From NCBI RefSeq assembly GCF_027594865.1, contig NZ_CP089391.1, positions 6,540,501 through 6,604,500 on the forward strand: a stretch of 64,000 bases of DNA. Reading direction: 5' to 3'. The position numbers were made by a program, and so were the translations under genes. Positions 56,972-64,000 of the stretch are shown one piece after another. Within the stretch, counting starts at the first letter, position 1; each line of letters starts with the position of its first letter. Source of the stretch: Bradyrhizobium xenonodulans (lineage in GTDB: Bacteria > Pseudomonadota > Alphaproteobacteria > Rhizobiales > Xanthobacteraceae). Under the pieces are notes generated by a model. It saw only the letters and a program-made list of their open reading frames with translations. It had not been told where the DNA came from and did no database searches.

Positions 56972-57682
56972 ATGGCCAAGGTCGACACATCGCTGGTTGC
57001 GCATCTGCCGCTGTTCGGGGGCGTCAAGCCCGAGGACCTCGAGGAGATCGTACGTGAGGCCCGCTCGGCGCGTTATCCCAAGAACACCGCCATTTTCGAA
57101 CAGGGCGCCGATGCGCAATCCTTCTTCCTGCTGCTGCACGGCCATGTCCGCGCGGCCAAGACCACACCGACCGGCGAGCAGATCGTGGTGCGCTATGTCG
57201 CGCCCGGCGAGACGTTCGGGCTCGCGATGGCGATCGGAGCTGCGCATTATCCGGCGACCGCGATGGCGGTCGACGACAGCGTGGTGCTGATCTGGCCGAC
57301 CTCGGCCTGGCCGCGGCTGGTCGAGCGGTTTCCCTCGCTTGCCGCCAACACGCTCCAGACCGTCGGCACGCGGCTTCAGGAAAGCCATACACGCATTCTG
57401 GAAATGTCGACCCAGCAGGTCGAGCAGCGCGTCGCGCATGCGCTGCTGCGGCTCGCCAAGCAGTCCGGCAAGAAGCTCGACCACGGCATCGAGATCGACT
57501 TCCCGATCAGCCGCCAGGACATCGCACAGATGACCGGCACGACGCTGCACACCGTCAGCCGCATCCTGAGCGGCTGGGAGAGCCAGGGCCTCGTCGAGAG
57601 CGGCCGTCAGCGCATCATCCTGCGCGATCCGCACAAGATCGTGGTGCTGGCAGAGCGGACGGCGGACGGCAGCCCGGCTTGA
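56972..57682 (+). CDS. nnrR: Crp/Fnr-family NO-responsive regulator NnrR
   Basis: A 236-residue Crp/Fnr protein: an N-terminal cyclic-nucleotide-like fold (AIFEQGADAQSFFLLLHGHV), a dimer helix and a C-terminal HTH (FPISRQDIAQMTGTTLHTVS). It contains no cysteine at all, so it cannot carry the oxygen-sensing [4Fe-4S] cluster of FNR or the reactive cysteine of FixK2. Its position beside nnrS and before hemN and nirK, with a FixK box upstream, identifies NnrR, which activates nitric-oxide-related genes. A near-perfect AAGGAGG site precedes the ATG. Confidence 0.9.
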   Translation: MAKVDTSLVAHLPLFGGVKPEDLEEIVREARSARYPKNTAIFEQGADAQSFFLLLHGHVRAAKTTPTGEQIVVRYVAPGETFGLAMAIGAAHYPATAMAVDDSVVLIWPTSAWPRLVERFPSLAANTLQTVGTRLQESHTRILEMSTQQVEQRVAHALLRLAKQSGKKLDHGIEIDFPISRQDIAQMTGTTLHTVSRILSGWESQGLVESGRQRIILRDPHKIVVLAERTADGSPA

Positions 57683-57770
57683 AATTAAGGGTGAGGGTGC
57701 TTCCGCTTACGGCGAAAGCCCGCCCTCGCCCGGAAGTTCGCGCGCGACCCGCGCGAACTCCAAACCCGCC

Positions 57771-57968
57771 TCACGCCGGCACGCATTCGCACAGCGCAGC
57801 AAGGAATTTGTCGCGGTCGATGCCGTGCTCGCGGCAGGCGTCGTCCACGGTGTGAAAGGTCGCGATCGGACAGCCGACGCAGGCCATCCTGAAGGCGAGG
57901 AACACGCGGATCGTGTGCGGCGCCGTACGCATGATGTCGTCGACCAGATCGTCGGATCGGAAGGGCAT
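57771..57968 (-). CDS. DUF1858 small redox-disulfide protein
   Basis: A 65-residue protein with the DUF1858 pattern: DDLVDDIMRTAPHTIRVFLA then RMACVGCPIATFHTVDDACR, whose CVGC pair can form a disulfide or bind a cofactor, and two more cysteines near the end (LCECVPA). The family is found beside hybrid-cluster and nitrogen-oxide genes. The ATG at 57968 has GGAG six bases upstream. A TTG-N8-CAA box lies 50 bases before it, placing it in the FixK/NnrR regulon. Function unknown. Confidence 0.85.
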   Translation of the reverse strand: MPFRSDDLVDDIMRTAPHTIRVFLAFRMACVGCPIATFHTVDDACREHGIDRDKFLAALCECVPA

Positions 57969-58016
57969 GGACAACTCCGTTCCGAAGTGACGATAGCGGA
58001 GCGGACCGGAGTTTCT

Positions 58017-58030
58017 TTGTTGAAGCGCAA
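58017..58030. promoter_or_regulatory. FixK-type box upstream of the DUF1858 gene
   Basis: TTGTTGAAGCGCAA fits TTG-N8-CAA; read leftward it is TTGCGCTTCAACAA. It is 49 bases upstream of the DUF1858 start. One half matches the extended consensus better than the other. Confidence 0.68.
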
Positions 58031-58109
58031 GCTGGTGGTTGCTTCTCGCTCTTGCCGTTCTTACGGCGGGGCTATCGCGTTTGACCTTGGCGAGACCTGT
58101 GCAAGCACC

Positions 58110-58242
58110 TCGTCCTTCGAGACGACCGCTCCGCGGTCTCCTCAGGATGAGGCTGAGCGGCAGCTTTCCCCGCCGAAATAGCTGCCGCGCACTCCCGTCC
58201 TCATCCTGAGGGCCCGCCGAAGGCGGGCGTCTCGAAGGATGC
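58110..58242. repeat. Dispersed palindromic repeat (CGTCCTTCGAGAC family)
   Basis: CTCGTCCTTCGAGACGACCGCTCCGCGGTCTCCTCAGGATGAGG is mirrored by CCTCATCCTGAGGGCCCGCCGAAGGCGGGCGTCTCGAAGGATG. It is the third copy of the family seen at 18836-18966 and 26301-26415 and lies directly after hemN. Confidence 0.82.
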
Positions 58243-58259
58243 GCCACGGGAGAGGTGAA

Positions 58260-59612
58260 CTACACCGCCCTGCTGTGCAACTGCTTCGCTGGATTGAGAT
58301 GCGCGTCGAACGCAGCGGCAACGCTGCGGACCAGGAAGCGCGAGTCGCTTGCGACCGCGAGGCGGTCGCCGTCGAGCCTCACCACGCCGTCCGAAATCAG
58401 CGGCTTCAGGCGCGCAGCCGACTTCAGCATCGCCTCCGGCTCTGCGCCATGGCGCGCGCAGATGTCGCCGAGATCGGCGCTGAACTCGCACATGATGCGC
58501 TCGATGATGTCGGCGCGCAGCCGGTCGTCATCGGTGAGCCCGTAGCCCTTGGCCGTCGCGAGGCGGCCGGACGTGATGCTTTGCGCATAGGCGCCGATCT
58601 GCACCTCGTTCTGGACGTAACCCTGCGGCAGATGTCCGATGGCGCTGGCGCCGAAGCCGATCAGGACCTCGCCTCTGTCGGTGGTGTAGCCCTGGAAATT
58701 ACGCCGCAGCGTCCGGTCCTCGAAGGCAACGGCCATGGCGTCGCCGGGGCGCGCGAAATGATCGAGCCCGACCTGCACGTAGCCAGCCTCTTTCAGAGCA
58801 TTAGCGATCGCGCAGGCCTGGTCGTGACGCGCAAGGCCATCAGGCAGATGCTTCTCGTTGATCATGCGCTGGTGCTTCTTGAAATCGGGCACATGCGCGT
58901 AGCCGAACACCGAGAACCGGTCGGGCCCGAGCTCGAGCGAACGCCGCACGGTGTCGATGCAGGACGCGATGGTCTGGTGCGGCAGGCCGTAGATCAAATC
59001 GAAGTTGATCCCCTTGATGCCGGCGCGCTGGAGCCTGTCGACGACGGACGCCGTCTGCTCGTAGCTCTGCACGCGGTTGATCGCGCGCTGCACGACCGGA
59101 TCGAAGCTCTGCACCCCCAGGCTCGCACGATTGACGCCGGAGAGTCGCATCGTCTCCACCATCTCGGCGGTCAGCGTGCGCGGGTCGATCTCGACCGCAA
59201 TCTCGGCCGAAGGCAGCACGAAGAACGCGTGACGCATTGCCGCCATCAGCTCGGCAAAGGCGTCCGGCGCCATGATCGTCGGCGTGCCGCCACCGAAATG
59301 GATGTGCTCGACCTTGATGCGTCGGCCGATGGTTTCAGCGACCTGCGCAATCTCACTGAGCAGGGTCCGCTGATAGGCGGCGATCAGCCCGTCGCGGCGA
59401 ACGATCTGGGTATGGCAACCGCAATACCAGCACATCTCGCGGCAGAACGGCACGTGCAGATAGAGTGACGCGCTGGAGCCCGGGGGCAGCTCGGACAGCC
59501 ACCTGGCGTAGGTGTCCGCGCCGATCGTCGCCGAGAAATGCGGTGCGGTCGGATAGCTCGTGTAGCGCGGCAGACGTTCTTCGCCATAACTCGCTGCGAG
59601 ATCAGCCCTCAT
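58260..59612 (-). CDS. hemN: Oxygen-independent coproporphyrinogen III dehydrogenase HemN
   Basis: A 450-residue radical-SAM enzyme that makes protoporphyrinogen for haem when oxygen is absent. The cluster motif is FCREMCWYCGC (Cys 57, 61, 64), with YLHVPFC before it and VEHIHFGGGTPTIM after, and GVNRASLGVQSFDPVVQ, the family's second signature. Length is standard. The ATG at 59612 begins MRADLAASYGEERLPRYTSY, the usual HemN start. A FixK-type box lies 87 bases upstream. It supplies haem to the microaerobic and denitrifying enzymes, including NapB and NapC. Confidence 0.95.
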   Translation of the reverse strand: MRADLAASYGEERLPRYTSYPTAPHFSATIGADTYARWLSELPPGSSASLYLHVPFCREMCWYCGCHTQIVRRDGLIAAYQRTLLSEIAQVAETIGRRIKVEHIHFGGGTPTIMAPDAFAELMAAMRHAFFVLPSAEIAVEIDPRTLTAEMVETMRLSGVNRASLGVQSFDPVVQRAINRVQSYEQTASVVDRLQRAGIKGINFDLIYGLPHQTIASCIDTVRRSLELGPDRFSVFGYAHVPDFKKHQRMINEKHLPDGLARHDQACAIANALKEAGYVQVGLDHFARPGDAMAVAFEDRTLRRNFQGYTTDRGEVLIGFGASAIGHLPQGYVQNEVQIGAYAQSITSGRLATAKGYGLTDDDRLRADIIERIMCEFSADLGDICARHGAEPEAMLKSAARLKPLISDGVVRLDGDRLAVASDSRFLVRSVAAAFDAHLNPAKQLHSRAV

Positions 59613-59698
59613 GTCTTACCCATTCGTAAATCGATACCGCGCAGTGGGGCGGCCCGTCCCGGATGGCACTGGATTACCCGCTTTTCGGGCGGTTCACC

Positions 59699-59712
59699 TT
59701 GCGCTTGCTCAA
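59699..59712. promoter_or_regulatory. FixK-type box between hemN and a small membrane gene
   Basis: TTGCGCTTGCTCAA fits TTG(A/C)-N6-(T/G)CAA. It is 87 bases before hemN and 61 bases before the rightward 68-codon gene, so it could serve both. Confidence 0.8.
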
Positions 59713-59772
59713 AGTCCCGGCGCCGGATCGGGGCCATGGTGACGTTTAATCAGTGCTCCCTGGAGATAGGCC

Positions 59773-59979
59773 ATGACGTCGCTTGCGCTCGATCTCGTTC
59801 TCTGGCTCACCGGCGTTCGCGGCCATATCCCGCGCTTTGACGATTTCCGTCCTGTCCCCGCCGCGTCCCCGGTCGGCGCAGGTTATCTCGTGCGCGTATT
59901 GGTGATCATGGCCGCGGTCTTCGCCGCGCTGTCGCTCGCGGTCTGGGGCACGGTCTGGATTGCGATCCAGCTTCTCTAA
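59773..59979 (+). CDS. Small single-pass membrane protein in the hemN-nirK interval
   Basis: A 68-residue protein with a polar first half (DLVLWLTGVRGHIPRFDDFR) and a C-terminal helix (VRVLVIMAAVFAALSLAVW). GGAGATAGGCC precedes the ATG. It lies divergent from hemN with a FixK-type box between, and before nirK. I recognise no family; its position suggests a role under oxygen limitation, but that is inference only. Confidence 0.68.
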   Translation: MTSLALDLVLWLTGVRGHIPRFDDFRPVPAASPVGAGYLVRVLVIMAAVFAALSLAVWGTVWIAIQLL

Positions 59980-60134
59980 TCGACGACCATCCATTCCCAA
60001 TCGAACGCAACTGAGTCCGTGAACGATTTGCCGCTCGTGCGGCTGATGCCGCGCGACGTCGCGTCCTTCGCATCGTCGACGCGCGCTTCGGCAAACCGCT
60101 TAAGGAATTTACCGGAGGCGAATCCGGCAAAAGC

Positions 60135-60148
60135 TTGTCGCAGCGCAA
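60135..60148 (+). promoter_or_regulatory. FixK-type box upstream of nirK
   Basis: TTGTCGCAGCGCAA fits TTG-N8-CAA and shares the GCGCAA half with the DUF1858 box. It lies about 68 bases before the preferred nirK ATG, consistent with the known FixK2 control of nirK in B. japonicum. Confidence 0.78.
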
Positions 60149-60216
60149 ACACTCTTGCCGCAACAAGCGCACACTGCATCCGTCATCAAAACCATTTCAG
60201 ATGAAGGATGCTTCCG

Positions 60217-61314
60217 ATGTTCACCCGCAGAGCCGCATTGATCAGCGCCGCCGCGACTGCCTTGATGCTGGCGACTCCCGCCTTTGCTGCCGACGATCTC
60301 AAGCTGCCGCGCCAGAAGGTCGAGCTGGTCGCTCCGCCCTTCGTGCATGCGCACGAGCAGGCGACCAAGCAGGGCCCCAAGATCGTGGAGTTCAAGCTCA
60401 CGATCGAGGAGAAGAAGGTCGTCATCGACGAGAAGGGCACCACCTTCCAGGCCATGACCTTCAACGGCTCGATGCCGGGTCCGCTGATGGTCGTGCATGA
60501 GGGCGACTATGTCGAAACCACGCTGGTCAATCCCGCGACCAACACCATGCCGCACAACATCGACTTCCATTCCGCGACCGGCGCGCTTGGTGGCGGCGCG
60601 CTCACGCTGATCAATCCCGGCGAGCAGGTCGTGCTGCGCTGGAAGGCGACCAAGACCGGCGTGTTCGTCTATCACTGCGCCCCGGGCGGCCCGATGATCC
60701 CCTGGCACGTCGTCTCCGGCATGAACGGCGCCGTGATGGTGCTGCCGCGTGACGGCCTCAACGACGGCAAGGGCCACGCGCTGAAATACGACAAGGTCTA
60801 CTATATCGGCGAGCAGGACATGTACGTGCCGCGCGACGAGAAGGGCAAATTCAAGTCCTACGACTCGCCGGGCGAAGCCTTCACCGAGACCGAAGAGGTG
60901 ATGAAGAAGCTGATCCCCTCCCATGTCGTCTTCAACGGCAAGGTCGGCGCGCTCACCGGCAAGAACGCGCTCACCGCCAATGTCGGCGAGAACGTGCTGA
61001 TCGTGCATTCGCAGGCCAACCGCGACAGCCGTCCGCATCTGATCGGCGGCCATGGCGACTACGTCTGGGAGACCGGCAAGTTCTCCAACGCACCGGAGAC
61101 GGGGCTCGAGACCTGGTTCATCCGCGGCGGCTCGGCGGGAGCTGCGCTGTACAAGTTCATGCAGCCCGGCATCTACGCCTACGTCACGCATAACCTGATC
61201 GAGGCCGCCGACCTCGGCGCCACCGCGCACTTCAAGGTCGAAGGCAAGTGGAACGACGATCTGATGATGCAGGTGAAGGCGCCTGCGGACATCCCGGCCG
61301 CCAACACCAACTAA
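60217..61314 (+). CDS. nirK: Copper-containing nitrite reductase NirK
   Basis: Reduces nitrite to nitric oxide in the periplasm. The 365-residue protein has a twin-arginine-like signal ([20 protein letters not shown]). Type 1 copper ligands are His 113 (MPHNID), Cys 154 and His 164 ([19 protein letters not shown], with Met 169); type 2 ligands are His 118 and His 153, with a third His in the later [10 protein letters not shown] region, and Asp 116 is the catalytic acid. I prefer the ATG at 60217 because AAGGA sits eight bases upstream; an ATG three codons earlier is possible. nirV follows after a terminator-like hairpin. Confidence 0.97.
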   Translation: MFTRRAALISAAATALMLATPAFAADDLKLPRQKVELVAPPFVHAHEQATKQGPKIVEFKLTIEEKKVVIDEKGTTFQAMTFNGSMPGPLMVVHEGDYVETTLVNPATNTMPHNIDFHSATGALGGGALTLINPGEQVVLRWKATKTGVFVYHCAPGGPMIPWHVVSGMNGAVMVLPRDGLNDGKGHALKYDKVYYIGEQDMYVPRDEKGKFKSYDSPGEAFTETEEVMKKLIPSHVVFNGKVGALTGKNALTANVGENVLIVHSQANRDSRPHLIGGHGDYVWETGKFSNAPETGLETWFIRGGSAGAALYKFMQPGIYAYVTHNLIEAADLGATAHFKVEGKWNDDLMMQVKAPADIPAANTN

Positions 61315-61322
61315 CGCGACGA

Positions 61323-61356
61323 GGGGCCTGTGGATCACCGGCCCCTTCTTCCTTTT
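61323..61356 (+). terminator. Hairpin with T-rich tail between nirK and nirV
   Basis: GGGGCC pairs with GGCCCC across an eleven-base loop, followed by TTCTTCCTTTT. It is nine bases after the nirK stop and twelve before nirV, so it may reduce nirV expression or stabilise the nirK message. Confidence 0.68.
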
Positions 61357-61367
61357 GGGGGACGACG

Positions 61368-62243
61368 ATGCTGATCGCATTCAAATTGAAGCTGCTGCTC
61401 GCCTGCGCGGCCGGGCTGGCGGGGCCGATCGCGATGGCGCCGCTGGTCTCGGACATCACGGTCCACGGCACGGCGTCGGAGCCTGCGCTCGTCAGAGTCG
61501 CGCCGGGCGGCCTGTCCTATCGCGAGGCCGGCGATTTCACGCGTGGCGGGCAGCAGGCGGAGGCGCCGCTGCGCACGCTGCGGTTCGAGAGGCCGTTGCG
61601 CGTCATGCGCAATCAGGTCTCCTCGTCGGACTATCAGCTTTGCGTGCAGGATGGCGGCTGCCGCGCGCTCGATCGCGGCGTGGCGGTCGCCTCCGATCGT
61701 CCCGCGGTACAGGTGAGCTGGTACGACGCCGAGGCCTATGCGGCCTGGCTGTCGCGCAAGACCGGCCACCATTATCGTTTGCCGAGCGACGAGGAATGGG
61801 CCTTCGCGGCGGGCTCCAGGTTCAAGGATGATGGCGTCACGGTGGACGCAGACGACCCTTCGAAGCGCTGGATCAGCCGCTACGAGCGCGAATCCGAGCG
61901 CGATCTCTCCGACACCACAGCCTATCCGTTCGGCAAGTTCGGCGCGAACGAGCACGGCATCGAAGATCTCGCCGGCAATGTCTGGGAGTGGACCTCGACC
62001 TGCTTCGTGCGCTCGCGTGTCGACGCCGCCGGCAATGCCGGCCGCCCGACCGTGAACTGCGGTGTGCGCGTCGCCGAAGGCGCGCACCGCGCCTACGTCA
62101 CCGACTTCATCCGCGACGCCCGCGCCGGCGGCTGCGCGCAAGGCGTGCCGCCCGCCAATCTCGGCTTCCGCCTGGTGCGGGAGGAGACGTCCTGGGTCGC
62201 GAGCGTGTCGGCGCGGTGGGGCAAGGTGTGGATGAGGTCGTAG
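61368..62243 (+). CDS. nirV: NirV formylglycine-generating-enzyme-family protein
   Basis: A 291-residue protein of the SUMF1/FGE-sulfatase fold with an N-terminal signal (FKLKLLLACAAGLAGPIA). PAVQVSWYDAEAYAAWLSRK then YRLPSDEEWAFAAGSRF, and FGANEHGIEDLAGNVWEWTS are classic for this fold. NirV is often encoded after nirK; its biochemical role is unknown and it is dispensable for nitrite reduction in some bacteria. A GGGGGACG site precedes the ATG. Confidence 0.9.
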   Translation: MLIAFKLKLLLACAAGLAGPIAMAPLVSDITVHGTASEPALVRVAPGGLSYREAGDFTRGGQQAEAPLRTLRFERPLRVMRNQVSSSDYQLCVQDGGCRALDRGVAVASDRPAVQVSWYDAEAYAAWLSRKTGHHYRLPSDEEWAFAAGSRFKDDGVTVDADDPSKRWISRYERESERDLSDTTAYPFGKFGANEHGIEDLAGNVWEWTSTCFVRSRVDAAGNAGRPTVNCGVRVAEGAHRAYVTDFIRDARAGGCAQGVPPANLGFRLVREETSWVASVSARWGKVWMRS

Positions 62244-62254
62244 CTGAGCGTCCT

Positions 62255-62273
62255 GCTGTCATTGCCCGCGAAG
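62255..62273. repeat. Left part of a palindromic repeat split by an insertion sequence
   Basis: GCTGTCATTGCCCGCGAAG is the head of the repeat family seen at 1517-1622. The matching second half begins GAAGGCGGGCAATCCAG at 63545. GAAG is present on both sides of the element as a four-base duplication. Confidence 0.78.
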
Positions 62274-63544
62274 TGTTCAGACCGGGGACATAGCTGACAC
62301 CTGTTCGGACACATCACTGACAGGTTGGCCATTGGTCAAGTCGATTGATGCGACCTGCCAGCTGGCGAAGAAGATTCCGTAGCGACCGTCGCGGTCGAGC
62401 TGCCTGATGGCCAACTGCTCGCCGCAGAAGGCTTGAGGGACTTTCCACATCTGCCCTTTGAAGGCGATGTAGCTCCGGGTCGAGGAGGCGGTGCGAACGA
62501 TCTCCCCGGCGTCGTATTGCACCTTCGGCACACGATCGGGCATGGCGCGAGAACTCGGCCGGTAGCGATCGGCGGGGATACCCATGCCGAGGCTTTCATG
62601 TGGCCGCTCCAGATTGTAGATCGTGCGCCAGTTGTCGAGGGCGCGCTGAACTTCCGCCAGGGTGCGGAACGTGTGCAGAGCGAACACTTCCGCTTTCAAG
62701 CTGCGATGGAAGCGTTCGTTCTTGCCTCGGCCCTGAGGATGGCGTGGCCTGGCGTGGATCACCCTGACGCCGAGCTTGAGCAGCCATACCTTCAGCGAGG
62801 TCCAGCGAGCGCCGGACGTGTCGCCCCAGGGAGATCCATTGTCGAGGTAAAAGGCCTCTGGCATCCCATAGCGTCGAAAAGTGTCGGTCAGGTGTTTCTG
62901 CACGTCTGGGCGCCGCTCGTTGGCGCATGCCTTCAGACACAGGGCATAGCGCGAGTGGTCATCGACCATGGTGAGCGGATGGCAACGCCTCCCGTCGGCA
63001 AGCGGCATGTGACCCTTGAAGTCCATCTGCCAAAGCTGATTGGGCGCATCCTTCTCGAACCGGTGGTCTGAAGGGCTTGGCGAAGCCTTCTCGCTCGGCT
63101 TGATCCGCTCATTCCGGCACAGGATCTGATGGACCGTCGAAGGCACAGGCACAGCCTGGCCGTCGCGCTTCAGGCAATGGGCAATCTTGCGCGCCCCCCA
63201 GGCTGGATGCTTGTCCCGCACAGCCAGGATTTGCGCCTCCACCGCAGGCTCGCTGCGCCTGGGCATGCTCTTCGGACGACGCGGCTGATCCGCCAGATCA
63301 TGGTCGCCAGCCTGCCAACGCCGCAACCATTTATAGCCCACGTCAGGGCTGATTCCGAACCGCCGGCACAACTCTCGCCGGTTCGCTCCTTCCTGTAAGG
63401 CAAGCCGCACAAACTCGCGTCGCTGATCCATTACCGACACCTCGTTCCAGGGCATGGACGGCCTCCCAAATCGACCAATCCAGCCCATTGTGATGTGTCA
63501 GCTATGTCTCCGAACACCCGTCAGTGATCTGTCCGGTCTAAACA
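62274..63544 (-). mobile_element. IS481-family insertion sequence
   Basis: A 1271-base element with imperfect terminal inverted repeats: the left end TGTTCAGACCGG and the right end, read inward, TGTTTAGACCGG. Both ends carry internal ACATAGCTGACA and ACATCACTGAC motifs. GAAG is duplicated at both flanks. It contains one full-length transposase gene and interrupts a palindromic genomic repeat exactly in the loop. Confidence 0.88.
62277..63455 (-). CDS. IS481-family transposase
   Basis: A 392-residue DDE transposase. The N-terminal HTH is LALQEGANRRELCRRFGISP with GYKWLRRW. The rve core shows QLWQMDFKGHMPLADG (first Asp), MPEAFYLDNGSPWGD (second Asp) and QGRGKNERFHRSLKAE (Glu). It appears intact. 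The ATG at 63455 has GGGAGG six bases upstream. Its stop lies inside the left terminal repeat of the element. Confidence 0.93.
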   Translation of the reverse strand: MPWNEVSVMDQRREFVRLALQEGANRRELCRRFGISPDVGYKWLRRWQAGDHDLADQPRRPKSMPRRSEPAVEAQILAVRDKHPAWGARKIAHCLKRDGQAVPVPSTVHQILCRNERIKPSEKASPSPSDHRFEKDAPNQLWQMDFKGHMPLADGRRCHPLTMVDDHSRYALCLKACANERRPDVQKHLTDTFRRYGMPEAFYLDNGSPWGDTSGARWTSLKVWLLKLGVRVIHARPRHPQGRGKNERFHRSLKAEVFALHTFRTLAEVQRALDNWRTIYNLERPHESLGMGIPADRYRPSSRAMPDRVPKVQYDAGEIVRTASSTRSYIAFKGQMWKVPQAFCGEQLAIRQLDRDGRYGIFFASWQVASIDLTNGQPVSDVSEQVSAMSPV

Positions 63545-63637
63545 GAAGGCGGGCAATCCAGTATTCCGAGACGGCGGTGATTGAACCGAGAAGCCGCAGC
63601 GTACTGGATGCCCCGCCTGCGCGGGGCATGACAGCGC
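63545..63637. repeat. Right part of the split palindromic repeat
   Basis: GAAGGCGGGCAATCCAGTATTCCGAGACGG continues the unit and GCGTACTGGATGCCCCGCCTGCGCGGGGCATGACAG ends it, as in the intact copy at 1517-1622. Confidence 0.78.
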
Positions 63638-63696
63638 GAAATGTGGAAAGCGCACTGCGTTGAACAACGCGCCATCGGGCCAGCGACGTCACAAAC

Positions 63697-63727
63697 GAAA
63701 ACGGCCGAGACGACGCCCGGCCGTTCG
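63697..63727 (-). terminator. Rho-independent terminator of the CoA-transferase gene
   Basis: AACGGCCG pairs with CGGCCGTT across ten bases. Read on the minus strand it is followed by TTTTCGTTTG. It lies about 20 bases after the stop of the leftward scoB-like gene. Confidence 0.82.
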
Positions 63728-63747
63728 CATTCATTACAATTGCTGTC

Positions 63748-64000
63748 TTACGTGTTCTTCAGCGCGACGCGGAATTCGGCTTCGGTCTTGGCCTTGACCT
63801 CGTCGAGCGAGACGCCGTCGGCGAGCTCGATCAGGGCCATGCCGCCGTCGCCGTGCTTGTCGATGGTGAACACGGCCAAATCGGTGACGACCATGTCGAC
63901 CACGCGCTCGCCGGTCAGCGGCAGGTTGCACTTCTTGAGCAGCTTCGAGCCGTCCTTGGCCGAATGCTCCATCACCACGACGACGCGCTTGACGCCGGCG
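63748..64000 (-). CDS. scoB: 3-oxoacid CoA-transferase subunit B, C-terminal part
   Basis: The last 83 codons of a gene cut by the window end. VVVVMEHSAKDGSKLLKKCN, LPLTGERVVDMVVTDLAVFT and GMALIELADGVSLDEVKAKT match the end of the B subunit of succinyl-CoA:3-ketoacid CoA-transferase (or a related oxoadipate CoA-transferase). These enzymes move CoA between succinyl-CoA and acetoacetate in ketone use. The A subunit, expected upstream, lies outside. A terminator follows. Confidence 0.88.
   Translation of the reverse strand, partial: AGVKRVVVVMEHSAKDGSKLLKKCNLPLTGERVVDMVVTDLAVFTIDKHGDGGMALIELADGVSLDEVKAKTEAEFRVALKNT

Noticed and set aside
57685..57770. Possible terminator between nnrR and the DUF1858 gene
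   Set aside because: GGTGAGGG and CCCTCGCC can pair, but with mismatches and no T-run on either strand.
59906..60179. Two short leftward frames upstream of nirK
   Set aside because: They overlap the small membrane gene and the nirK promoter with its FixK box, have no ribosome sites and Arg/Ser-rich translations.

Overview
The window is high-GC alphaproteobacterial DNA and reads as a Bradyrhizobium chromosome, probably near the B. japonicum/diazoefficiens group. Reasons: a compact napEDABC operon, a complete hmu haem-uptake locus with HmuP, the order nnrS / nnrR / DUF1858 / hemN / nirK / nirV with FixK-type TTG-N8-CAA boxes, and several families of dispersed palindromic intergenic repeats. 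This is inferred from gene content and order; no database search was possible. No rRNA, tRNA or CRISPR was seen.

Layout. 1-14.4 kb: two sulfonate-type binding proteins (the first cut by the window edge), a P450, a large winged-helix/NB-ARC/TPR regulator divergent from an exported alpha/beta hydrolase, an L,D-transpeptidase, one intact and one truncated DoxX gene, a LuxR-type regulator, an RlpA-like protein and a luciferase-like oxidoreductase. 14.5-18.8 kb: napEDABC, periplasmic nitrate reductase, behind a palindromic FixK/NnrR box. 19-29.4 kb: a RecD-like helicase, a caspase/TPR protein, msrA-msrB, small secreted and membrane proteins, and purA. 29.8-42.9 kb: two paralogous EamA exporters flanking a TetR locus, a Bug-type binding protein, a chemoreceptor, a 2-hydroxyacid dehydrogenase, a sugar-type ABC importer without an ATPase gene, and a phytase-like secreted protein. 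43-51.7 kb: haem acquisition, with hmuR-hmuQ-hutX-exbB-exbD-tonB leftward and hmuP-hmuT-hmuU-hmuV rightward from one intergenic region holding a candidate Irr-type palindrome. 51.9-55.6 kb: a MuiA-like protein, an atypical response regulator and an AraC regulator. 55.6-62.2 kb: nnrS, nnrR, a DUF1858 gene, anaerobic hemN, a small membrane protein, nirK and nirV. 62.3-63.5 kb: an IS481-family element. The end carries the 3' part of a CoA-transferase B subunit.

The unifying theme is low-oxygen nitrogen-oxide respiration plus haem supply. Nap reduces nitrate to nitrite and NirK reduces nitrite to NO. NnrR should respond to NO, HemN makes haem without oxygen, and the hmu system imports and degrades external haem. 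Five candidate FixK/NnrR boxes tie nap, nnrS/nnrR, the DUF1858 gene, hemN (with its divergent small membrane gene) and nirK together.

Most unusual sequence observations: an IS481 copy inserted in the loop of a palindromic repeat with a GAAG duplication; a NarL/FixJ-type regulator with Glu where the phosphoacceptor Asp is expected; two uncharacterised small proteins (DUF1858 and a membrane protein) behind FixK-type boxes; a DJ-1/PfpI-like remnant ORF that overlaps the hydrolase start; and a dehydrogenase with a degenerate nucleotide-binding glycine motif.
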